32,677 bases of DNA, taken from Geosiphon pyriformis (lineage: Eukaryota; Glomeromycota; Glomeromycetes; Archaeosporales; Geosiphonaceae). Made by a program: the position numbers and the translations under genes. Shown here one piece after another: positions 12,200 to 21,649 of this stretch (positions are counted from its first letter, which is position 1; every line of letters begins with the position of its first letter). The notes below the pieces were generated by a model that saw only the letters and a program-made list of their open reading frames with translations, was not told the DNA's origin and did no database searches. The stretch is from the NCBI GenBank assembly GCA_016748015.1, contig JAAOMT010000721.1, positions 11,280 through 43,956 on the forward strand, read 5' to 3'.

Positions 12200-13300
12200 T
12201 GATAAATCAAAGACTTTCTCACGTTTTACTGATAGTGATATGATTATCATTTCACAATAAACCTTATCAAATTAATAAGCAATATCCAAAGCATTATTTG
12301 CTGTTATAATTTTCTTTTTGGGTTTTTGAAATTAAAAATACATTTTTCTACAAAAATGAAGAAGAAATAAGAAAATTTTCTTAAGGAATTCAGCATTTTG
12401 AATAGGATTCCATTATCGTCCGTCTTATATTATTAAATTTATTGATTATACAGTCATCTCATATACTTAGTTCTTTACGGAAATCATATTGAGCTCATTG
12501 AAAGCCCGAAGTGGGGAAAATATTCTTTAAAATATAATTTTATCATTTTAAAAAAGTAAAAATTTTTGTTACATTCATATTCAAACATTTATAATTAATA
12601 ATTTAATAAGCTACGAATGCAAAATAGTTTAACCAAATTTATAATTTTAGTTCATAAAAAATTGCATAAAAAATATGAATAATTAAAGCAAAAACTGTGA
12701 ATATTGAGCAAAATCTATTATTAAAAACAATATAAATATAAATTAATGTGAACTTTTGAATATTTAACTATTCAAAAATGATTGATACAAAAATATATGA
12801 GTTGACTACAAAATGTAGTTCAGGCTTTTGCATATAATTTCCAAAGTTTTTCAGAACTATCTTTAGTAAAAATAGACTAAAATTTTTTTGTAAATTTCAT
12901 TTTATAATTATTTTATTTAATTCGAGTCGAAAAATTACATTATAAAATTAATCTATAAAATTGTTATTTCAATTATACTATGTGTGAGCATACATAAAAA
13001 ATACTTTTTCATAAATTGTTGACCAAGTATTCTAATATCATGAGCTGTTAAACAATTCAAGTTATTAAAGATATATTGCCTTTTATCAAACACAAATAAT
13101 GAGAATTTACTTTTTTTAAACCAAATAATTTATTTTTAATATTTTCATATTCAATTTCAATATTTTGGGCTAGTTCAAAAAATGGATTTTTGTTTTTCCA
13201 TGTGAATAAATATTTCTTATAAATAAATGGGTATACTTTTGACAAAAATATTTGTTTCTTTCCCGTATTGAATAACATTTTATTAATATTTGCATAATTT
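12200..13300. other. Spacer upstream of L2
   Basis: No gene is supported. The minus-strand frames at 13057-13355 are AT-rich and overlap one another, with no motif strong enough to call. The L2 promoter should lie in the first few hundred bases. Confidence 0.4.
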
Positions 13301-13372
13301 TTAGTTTATGATTAAATCTTTTCAATATTTTCAGTATTTTTGAATATTTGTACAAACCGAAGATATTCTTAC

Positions 13373-13572
13373 ATTTTTTGACGGAGTAACTAGTCGATGC
13401 GAATATCCCTTTTCTACAAAGAGAAATGTATGCGAGAAAATTTTCGATTGAAATTCAAGGCATTCGCATATGTACATAGAGCATGATGAAAAAAAATTAG
13501 CGTATATACTCACCTTGATTAATCCAGAAATCTTGTTTGAAATTGGTTAAAAAAGAAACATCAACGTAAATT
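13373..13572 (-). pseudogene. Two exon-like pieces of an unidentified gene
   Basis: Read on the minus strand, 13572-13514 is open and ends in WINQ plus one base at a perfect GTGAGT donor. The next acceptor (CTCTTTGTAG) opens 13413-13373 in the matching phase, reading EKGYSHRLVTPSKN up to another good donor (GTAAGA). The phase match and strong splice sites argue that this was coding. No ATG is present upstream, and the exons beyond the second donor cannot be followed. It is probably a gene fragment left beside the transposable element. No family was recognised. Confidence 0.3.
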
Positions 13573-13990
13573 TAATTATTTAAATAATAATGATAATAAT
13601 AATAAATGGCATTACAACTACTATAATTCGAATTTTAAATTTCTAGTTATTAAATATTTATATTGAATATTAATTTTTATTACTAACGCTTTGCCATTGA
13701 AATTCTTTTTAAATGATATGTAAAACAGCTATACAATTCTTTTTCCCGTTTTAATATCATTTTATATATGCGTTCAAGAAATTAACATTATTACTAATAA
13801 AATGTGAAAAATAAAGCTATTAAAACTCTCAAAATGTTTCAACATAGATTTCTTACTATGAAGGCACTTGTAAAAAAGTTATTCGAATAATCTCAATTGT
13901 CTTTTTCTATCGAAAATTCAGGTCTGACCTCGTTAAATTTTTCATATTCTGAAGAAGCCTATTTATTTCTTGTATGTCTTGTTATTATAA

Positions 13991-14136
13991 TACGACAGGG
14001 TGAAATCTGAGATAACAAGTAGTAAAACCTGCGATGATCAGCCATGTAATGTAAAACCTGCGATAGATAGGATAGATTGGGTAAAACCTGCGATAGATTA
14101 GTAAAAACCTGTAAACCCCGTGATTGTATCAAGTGA
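13991..14136 (+). repeat. Left terminal inverted repeat
   Basis: It holds GTAAAACCTGCGAT at 14022, 14051 and 14081, with a degenerate copy near 14101. It ends in the segment GTAAACCCCGTGATTGTATC, which is mirrored in the right terminus. Confidence 0.85.
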
Positions 14137-14211
14137 GAAAATGAAATATATAAAATGTGTAAAGAAGGTAAAGGTACATTATTTTTACTACCATAACATT
14201 ATCACTAATAG

Positions 14212-15104
14212 GCGATTATGCTTTGTCTACTAGCTCTTTTGAAACAAAAAAGGCCATTTGGCGCCCATTATTGCCAACTATTCGATGCATACAAGTGCCA
14301 CTTATACAAGTACCCTCAGTGTTAGACTTATATATGTTTGATACGGTATCCCTAGGAGGTGGTAGTCTTAGTAACGGCTATAAAATTCTAGATCATGACT
14401 GTATGCATAAGAAGTGGGTAAGAGATTATTATTTATATGAATTATAGTTCTATACAATAGTATTTTATTGAATATTAAGGTACGTGAAGGAGATGTAAAA
14501 GCCATTACACTTGTAAATGAAGATGCAAACAAAAATTCAAATTCAAAGTTGGCATACGTAGAATATCTTGGATGTTCCAATAGGGTATAAAATAAAGAAT
14601 AATTTCTAATCAAAATTAAAAAGTATTAACTTTATCTTTATTTATAGAATGGGTGATACCGTATCAAAAAGACAAATCGACCAGCGACTGCCTCTGATCC
14701 TTGTCATCAATGTTACGGGAATTAGCACCATTAATGAAAAGACGTCTCTTCAGAACAAAGATTTACCAGAAGAAATCAATTTTCCTAAAGGAAATCAAAT
14801 TACAAAACAAAGGTAAATTTGAATTAAGTTTATCACTTACTCTATTTATTTATTAATTTTTTAATATAGATATCGCCTGATGGGAGTTTCTTTTTGTAAC
14901 GACATCCATCATATTGCCGATGTTCGTTTCGAAAATTTTAAAAATTCTGGCTGGTATCAATACGATGGGTTGCAAAAAACCTACAAAGCAAGGGCAATGG
15001 CAATTGGAAGTCGCGTCCTCCTCCCAAAAGTGGTTATACAATGGATTTTGTCATCTATGGAAAGATTTGAGTTTTTTGCAATAAAAACTGATCGTTATAT
15101 GTAA
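14212..15104 (+). pseudogene. Transposon-borne gene with a ubiquitin-peptidase-like C-terminal half
   Basis: Exon-like blocks are 14212-14417, 14480-14584, 14648-14812 and 14870-15104 (stop). The donors GTAAGA and GTAAAT and the acceptors are good. Blocks 1-2 and 3-4 join in frame, but blocks 2 and 3 do not: the only usable donor leaves phase 0 while block 3 needs one completing base. That indicates a frameshift or a misread junction. The last two blocks read LPLILVINVTG, then YRLMGVSFCNDIHHIADV, then WYQYDGL. This order resembles the C-terminal His-box half of C19-type ubiquitin peptidases, in which YxL..V, GHYxA and W.xxxD recur. Comparable peptidase-like modules are known in fungal transposons. 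No start codon is evident before 14212, so the gene is probably 5'-truncated. Confidence 0.5.
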
Positions 15105-15422
15105 TAAAGAAGGATCTCTATTTTTAAGCTTACCTGTTTCAATAATAACAGTATTACTTGTTTGAATTTTCCATTCAAAGTTGTGTCACTTAGTTTGGTC
15201 AACTTTACAGCACTTTCAATTGGGTCTACTCTCAAAATGTGCCGTTGTTCTTAAAAACTGATTGCTATATGTAATAAAGAAGGACCTCTATTTTTAAGCT
15301 TACCTGTCTCAGTAATAACAGTATTACTCGTTTGAATTTTCCATTCAAAGTTGTGCCACTTAGTTTGGTCGACTTTACAGTACCTTCAATTGGGTCTGCC
15401 GTCAAAAGGGGTCGTTGTTCTT
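15083..15422 (-). repeat. 170-bp tandem duplication containing an exon-like unit
   Basis: Two adjacent copies with a period of exactly 170 bp run from about 15083 to 15422. On the minus strand each copy contains an open stretch of about 38 codons that starts EQR and passes through DPIE, TKLS and TTLNGKF. Each ends CAG at a GTAAGC donor and is preceded by an acceptor-like TTTTTAAG. The two units differ at about a dozen residues. This may be a duplicated exon of a gene antisense to the peptidase-like gene, or simply a structural repeat of the transposon. Confidence 0.55.
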
Positions 15423-15447
15423 AAAAAATGTCTATTTATCGCAGATT

Positions 15448-15581
15448 TCACTTGATACAATCACGGGGTTTACATGTTTTTACCCTATTGCAGGTTTTAC
15501 TAATCTATCGCAGGTTTTACATTACATGGCTGATAATCGCAGGTTTTTACTATTTGTAATCTCAGATTTCACCCTGTCGTA
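15448..15581 (-). repeat. Right terminal inverted repeat
   Basis: It is the inverted counterpart of 13991-14136. On the plus strand it reads towards ATCTCAGATTTCACCCTGTC at its outer end, with inverted GTAAAACCTGC-type units inside. Confidence 0.85.
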
Positions 15582-15859
15582 TTATAATTATGAATTTTTG
15601 AAATTGCAAAAGTTTTAAATTTTAGATTAATATACACGTATATAAACAGTAAAAGGAATTAGATTATAAATAGCTCAACTTGTCACAAACTGGGATTCTT
15701 AAAGATGTTTTATGAAGTATTACTTGCTAAACTGAATTTATTCGTTGGAAAACTTTATTCTCTCGAAAATTCAGAAAACCTATTAAAATGTTAAATTTAA
15801 ATTGTATTGAAAATTATAAATAAAATGACAATAAATGTCTCGTGAGAAAAATTTTGCTT

Positions 15860-17973
15860 TTAAATTTGGTCTTGAGAAATTTTGTTTGATAGCATAGTCT
15901 CAATACTGGGGTGTCTTGGAATGAAACGAACAAAATAGGGTTTAGGAAATTGGAATATAGACCCGGGAGAAGTACTCATGTCAATAGGAATAGATTTTCC
16001 ATTTGAATCTTGATTTGCATTTTCAATTTTGAAAGCTGAAAGTAGCATGCTTGAGATATAGAGTAGTTCGAGTTCAGCCTGTACAGAGTTTTTAACAAGA
16101 AAAAAAAATTAGATATTCATTCCAAAATCTCTAACTGACCATTGAAACTTACTAAATAAATTCCGGTACATGTTCTTCTTCCAACTGAAAATGTATAATG
16201 GTCTCGAGTTTTATAGGAACCTTTTGCCGAAATGGCAAAACTTTCTTTTGAACCCATAAATCGCTCTGGATTGAAAATATCGGGATTTTCGTATCGATTC
16301 TTGTCTGAGTTTAGAGCGTAAATATTCAAAACAATTCTTGAATTTTTTGGAATTTGATATCCCATATATGTATCATCTTGTTCAAGATATCTAAAGACGG
16401 TTCGGACCTAGAAAAAATAGAGGTATTATTTATTAATTTTTGAAAAAAGCACAGCATTAAGCAATATTAAAAGAATGTTTCAGAACTGCAGGAGCCCAAC
16501 GAAGAGTTTCTTTAATGATTGATTGTATATATGGAAGGGAACTAAAGTCGGAAGTTGTTGGTAAACGTTTATCTCCAACCACTCTGTCTAATTCTTCATG
16601 AGCCTTTAGTTGAAACTCTGGATTGTTGACCAAATTCGCAATGAGCCAATTTGTGCTATTTGCCACAGTTTCCTGTTAGATATATAAATAAAATAATCGT
16701 TAATGCACAATCGTTTTTTTCACAAAATAAATTAGATTAATATAAAAAAATGTAATTTTTAACGTACTGTTCCTGCCATTAAGAAAAGTTCACACATTTT
16801 AACCACATCTAATTCATCCATTAACCCTTCATCCTGCTTCGTCAAAAAATCTCGAGCAACACATGGCTTCTTTTCCGGATCATTTTTTACCCTTTTCAAC
16901 AAGTCTCGCGTTACTGTTTCCCATTCTTCACGTAATTTAAGAGTTTTTAAATATTCCTTTCGAAAGGGAGGAAATGAATATAGAAATGGATACAAATTTG
17001 CAAAAATTATTTTGATTGACACAAATGAAAAGGCTGTTTCAAAGAATTGGACTAGCTGTTTATAAAGGGGATCTTGTAAATTTTCAAATTTAATTCCAAA
17101 CATAAGATTTACAATAATATTAAATGATGTGAAACGGAGGTAATGAGAAGGATCGATTCCTTCTGATTTTTTAGTATCCTTTAAAATCATCAAGACTAGG
17201 TTGTGGGTGCATTCTGCTACAAGACTAGAGTAAGATTCGACTTTTCGTTGATTTAAAAACCCGTGTGCTTTTGAAGGTGAAAAGGGAAATTAAAAAAAAT
17301 AACTCTGAAAGATATTATTATTGAGGAGAAATAAAAGTAAAAAAAAAATTGCTTCCTAACCTAACGGCGTCATTTTTCTATACCATTCATTATAAGGTGA
17401 AGAAGCAAAACTCTTATTGCGGTCCAAAAGGTTACCCAAATAACGTTTTGGTTGCGAAGAATAAATCGCACCTCCTATTAATCGATAAAATGATTAATTT
17501 CGAAATAGTTTTAAACTTTGGATAAAAAAAAAAGAAGAGTTACGTTTTAAGAGAAGGTCGTCGACGGCTTGAGCCTTATTGAGGATAACCCAACGCATAG
17601 GGCCAAAATAAATCATGAATATGTCACCATACGTTTCCCTCCATTCAACAAATCTGTAAATAATAATTAATGTTTATTAACAAAATGAATGATTTCAACA
17701 TTTAATTCGAATAAATATGAAATTAAAAAATGACGCAAACTTTTCTGCCATATTATTTCTCAGCAAAAAAAAGTGTCCTAATCGAAATTTAAAAAAATAG
17801 TCAAAAATTTTCTATAAAGAAAAAAAACCAACCAAAAATTTTTTTTTACCAAAAAACGGAATTGCGCCTGGTGGCACAGGCAACTGCGTTCCATCATATT
17901 TTTTTGCTTTCGAAGATTTGATATTATAAAAGTAAAGTGCGAAAATTAAGGCGATAATGTATAATAAAGCCAT
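15860..17973 (-). CDS. Cytochrome P450 monooxygenase, microsomal (E-class)
   Basis: Proposed exons are 17973-17850, 17777-17741, 17653-17544, 17474-17361, 17267-16768, 16672-16487, 16407-16153 and 16078-15860. They give 514 aa, the usual length, and every phase closes. The N-terminus has an ER anchor (MALLYIIALIFALYFY) followed by a Pro-rich hinge (LPVPPG). The I-helix oxygen-binding motif is A-G-T-E296-T-V, the K-helix ExxR is E350-T-L-R353, and PERF is present as NPERF. The heme loop is FSVGRRTCTG with Cys437 as the thiolate ligand. The expected product is an NADPH-P450-reductase-dependent hydroxylase, with substrate unknown. Three donors start GTT, and exon 2 is only 37 nt. The expected C-helix WxxxR appears as WYRKM, so its Arg is displaced. 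It sits between L2 and L3 on the same strand. Confidence 0.92.
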
Positions 17974-18229
17974 AGTAAACTCTAATATTCAAAATCTCTT
18001 ATAGATTTTAAATGAAAAGTAACATTTCTATTTTTTAGGACACTATTTATACGAAGTCGATGAATATCCATTCTACATGGAATATTTACATCATTAGGGT
18101 TTTTTTGATTCGATTATTAAGCTATTTTCACTATATTAAACTATTATCAAATAGTTTTATATAAACAGAGCTAAAAAAAAAAAAAATTCTCTAACAAATG
18201 GCGTAATATATAATAAATTTGGGAATTTC

Positions 18230-18251
18230 AATGAGCCAATATTTTTGAAAA
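18230..18251 (-). promoter_or_regulatory. CCAAT-type motif upstream of the P450, shared with L1
   Basis: This is the second copy of the AATGAGCCAATATTTT-GAAA block seen at 7137-7157, differing by one T in the run. It lies 257-278 bp upstream of the P450 start codon in the same orientation relative to the gene. Confidence 0.4.
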
Positions 18252-18501
18252 AAGCTTTAAGCAAAGCATGTGATATAAAATGCTAATGATTACAAACAGA
18301 AACTGTTTTTCAATCAATGAATCTATTACCAAAGAGATTCGCTAATCAACTCAGAGTTTTTTAAATTTGACAAGCTCATTAGTTTATAAGGAAAAAATGA
18401 GAGATTATATTTTCCCATCTATAATGTATCGTGTTTCCTTGTAGAAATCAACTTTTACCAAGTTAAAGATGATTTAAAATACATAAGACTTATAAAATTT
18501 T

Positions 18502-18502
<1 letters not shown>

Positions 18503-18534
<32 letters not shown>
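18503..18534. repeat. (AAT)n microsatellite
   Basis: About ten uninterrupted AAT/ATA units in intergenic DNA. Confidence 0.9.
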
Positions 18535-18535
<1 letters not shown>

Positions 18536-19796
18536 GTGTCAAATTGATTTATATACAATTAGTGAGGTTTTATTTATTATATCACATTATTATAAAATTA
18601 CTTTAAAAATGGCAATTAATGAGACATATTTAAATTTCTTCGCCTAGCTTTAGTAACATCTAAAAACTTTTATCTATCATCAAAAATCCAGTATTTATTT
18701 GTATTGGAAACAAATCAAAATTTATTTACTTTCTATCAACAAGAAATTACAAATGATCCGAAAATTCCCTAAATCTTTATTTTATTGCTTCTTCTTTTTC
18801 GTTTGAACTAAAAAACATAAAGATTTATCTAACCTCAATTTGTAGAAAGTTATAAATTGATAAGGAAAAATAAGGTTACATTATCTCTTAATCCTCTAAT
18901 ATTCATAAAGGGAAATTTCAAAAGTCAATAGACAAACTTACACTACCCCAAAATTATGATCCAAGTCTCATTAATAATCCAGTAATGAAAAAGCAATAGA
19001 ATAGAACTTTGAGGTTATAATGGTAAAAAGTTATGCCCAAATACCTTAAGAAAAAGGAAATCAGTTCGTCTATCTTATCTTCTAAAGGAATCTTGTTTAT
19101 TTTTCTAATAAACTAAGATCTCACGATATTTTAAATATGTTCCATTTTAGAAGGTGCCCAATCCAATCATGCGAAAAAAGTTGATTTTGATATTTAGTGT
19201 TTAATTTGTTTATGGTATGATGCGAAAAACAAAATTTTTTTTTGTCACTCGGAGACTATTAAAGCCTGTTTTTTTTTATACTGATTTTTAAGATATTGAT
19301 AACCCATCTTCCCAAAATTCAATAAATGGAATTTAAATTGTAATTAACACATCTCTTGCGTAACTAGAGTTAGGGAAAAGAGAATTATGAGGCATGGAAT
19401 TTCACTCGCCCCAGTATTAACATATTTTTCAGCTGAAAATGTTTATATTAATTGAATAAAGTACTCTTGAAAAGATTTTACTTATAATTCTGAAATAGAT
19501 TAAAACATGATATATTAAAAACTAAATAAAAATTGGTTCTTATTAATTTATAAAACATGTAAATATAATCAGTTTTAAGTATATATTTATTTTTATTTTT
19601 TAAGTAAATCTTAATATATAAAATTTATATTTTTGTGAATTTCAATCATTAATAATTTGTGTGATTTAATTTTTCAAATATTAAAAGCAAAATAATTTAT
19701 AAAATTAATTGTTATAAAAAAACTTCAACATAAGTGATTTTAATTATTTTAAAAAATTTATATTTTTTAACTTTATGTAATTTCATGATTAAATAA

Positions 19797-19800
<4 letters not shown>

Positions 19801-19830
<30 letters not shown>
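19801..19830. repeat. (AT)n microsatellite
   Basis: Fifteen consecutive AT units inside extremely AT-rich DNA. Confidence 0.9.
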
Positions 19831-19834
<4 letters not shown>

Positions 19835-20296
19835 TTATGAATTCATTATACATTAATATTTTAAAATTTTCTAATGAAAATATTTTTTGAACAGTTATTT
19901 ATCAATGACATTAAGAACATATTTTTATTTAAAAAGAAATAAATACAATCAATATTTATTTTAAATAAAAATAAAATGAAAAAAATAATATTCAAAAATC
20001 TTAAAATTAATTAATTTATTAATAAATAGAATTGAATAAATATTTTGATTTCAATTTTAAATGCATTAACGTTATCAAATAAGTAAAAAATAAATATTTA
20101 AAAGTAATTTTCAAGCCTTGTTTTAAAATAATTTTAAAAATAAAAAAAAAATTCAATATTTGTGCTATTAAAGAATCTTTCAAAATTTCTAAAGTTTAAA
20201 TTTAACTTTTTCCACATTCAAAATTTTAAAGGCAATATTATTTTTTTCATTTTATTTCGATTTTATCATAACTCGAACTAAATTTTTAAGAAAATT

Positions 20297-21617
20297 TTAA
20301 TTAGGGCAAAGACCCATATAATAACCAAAATAGGGTCCACTATGATAATGATTATCGGCCATATATTGGGGTACATTAACTTGTCTATGAAATTGGGCAT
20401 TGCAAAGCTGTTTTTTGTAAGAGTATAGATTAAACAATAAAATTTTAATAAAATACTTAATTTAAAATTTTTTGATTTGGAACAAAAAAAGCTAACCTTA
20501 TTCAAATCTTTAGTTCCTCGTTGCTCACACTTATATACCTCTGGGAAAGAACGTTTTGCAACTGGATCGTCAACAAAACATTCACATTGATTTTGTTGTG
20601 GTATCCAATATTCTGTTGAAAGAGGCCAATACTCTGGAACATTTAGCGGAAAACCGGGAACGTAGTCTTTACCATAGGTTACACGATAAAGTCTTACATT
20701 CAGATACACCTCATATGCAAAATAAAAATCGCCCATTTTTGGTTGCCCGAATGTAACGACAATTGGTTTTTGTTTATATTTTTTTGCATAAGCTAGACCG
20801 GCAAAGACAGCTTGAACTAGAAAAACAGAAATTTAAATTCTTAAGTATTTTCTATAATAAAAAAATTTTTTAAAATATTTGAACTTTTACCTCCTGCAAT
20901 TCCAAAGCCAGTAAATTCAAAATAACATTTTTTCCCGGGAATTCCCATTTTTGGATTTTGGCTATGAATATCATAAACTTTTTGCCAAAATGTTTTGAAT
21001 TTGTTTAAGTGTAATCTCAGCCAGACATCATGATACTCTTTATCAACTCCGGCAAACATATTACCCCGAAATGGAACTAATGTATGGATTTTGCCTTCAT
21101 AATGTTCCGGAGTGTTGAAATAAACAATTCGTGTTTCCGGCTCCTTTTTTTTTCGTTTCTCGGCTTTTATTACAAATTTTGCTATTTCAGAAAATCAAAA
21201 TGTGATTTCATCAATAATTGGACAATATTCGAGTCATCGATTTCTAAATACATATTGGGTACCATAAAGATCCGTCACAAATTTATCTTCTTTTGAATCT
21301 AAACATGCTGCATAATAAGCATAAAATGCATGTTGAGCGAGAAGAGCAAGCTCTTCTTCATCGGTCACACGAACTTTGAGATTTGTATCAAAATTTCTTG
21401 AATTTAACGCGTATGTTTTGTTAAATCTCTGTGTAAAGTTTTCATTAGAAATAAGGATTTTATTTCGTTCATGAAGATATTTTGGTTTTGATCTTGAAAA
21501 GTTTGAATCTGAAAAAAACCTAAAAGCCTCTCGAAACAAAAGCAAGTTCAGAAAAACGAGACAAAAAAAAAGTTTAAAACTTAATTTCTCGCTTTTAAAA
21601 AGTCTCAGAGTTTGCAT
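20297..21617 (-). CDS. L3: class 3 lipase-like protein, degenerate nucleophile elbow
   Basis: Proposed exons are 21617-21263, 21181-20891, 20816-20497 and 20407-20297, giving 358 aa with phases 1, 1, 0. A membrane segment lies near residues 14-29. The elbow reads G210-F-G212-I-A214-G-V, so both the catalytic Ser and the final Gly of GxSxG are changed. Retained are VVTFGQPKMGD, Asp266 (YGKDYVPGFP), His344 in HYHSGPYFG, and the cysteines of CEC, VYKC and the C-terminal LC. It keeps PFRGN, close to the family's FRG oxyanion-side motif, better than its paralogues do. The third exon has exactly the same length as that of L1 (320 nt). Non-catalytic binding or scaffolding is the likeliest role. A serine-independent activity cannot be excluded. 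Confidence 0.85.
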
Positions 21618-21649
21618 TGTTTTTTTTTTTTAAGTGGTTGAATACAATC

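Larger units (their letters stand above)
13991..15581. mobile_element. DNA transposon with ~140-bp terminal inverted repeats
   Basis: The left terminus 13991-14136 and the right terminus 15448-15581 are inverted copies that begin TACGACAGGGTGAAATCTGA. They match over most of their length, with a roughly 12-bp length difference in the middle. Each junction is flanked by TTATAA (13985-13990 and 15582-15587). That hexamer is palindromic, so it may be a target-site duplication or part of the repeat. Inside each terminus, several GTAAAACCTGCGAT units occur in tandem, typical of subterminal transposase-binding repeats. No transposase is recognisable inside, so it is probably a non-autonomous or internally deleted copy. 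The superfamily is not assigned. Confidence 0.8.
17980..20290. other. Spacer between the P450 and L3
   Basis: No gene is supported. It holds the presumed P450 promoter, an (AAT)n tract at about 18503-18534 and an (AT)n tract at 19801-19830. The part from about 19500 to 20200 is extremely AT-rich. Confidence 0.5.

Noticed and set aside
13057-13278. Possible HMG-box remnant in the minus-strand frame containing FTWKNKNPFFELAQ
   Set aside because: The wording resembles the second half of an HMG box, but the spacing between the SK and W positions does not fit, and no first half can be joined to it.
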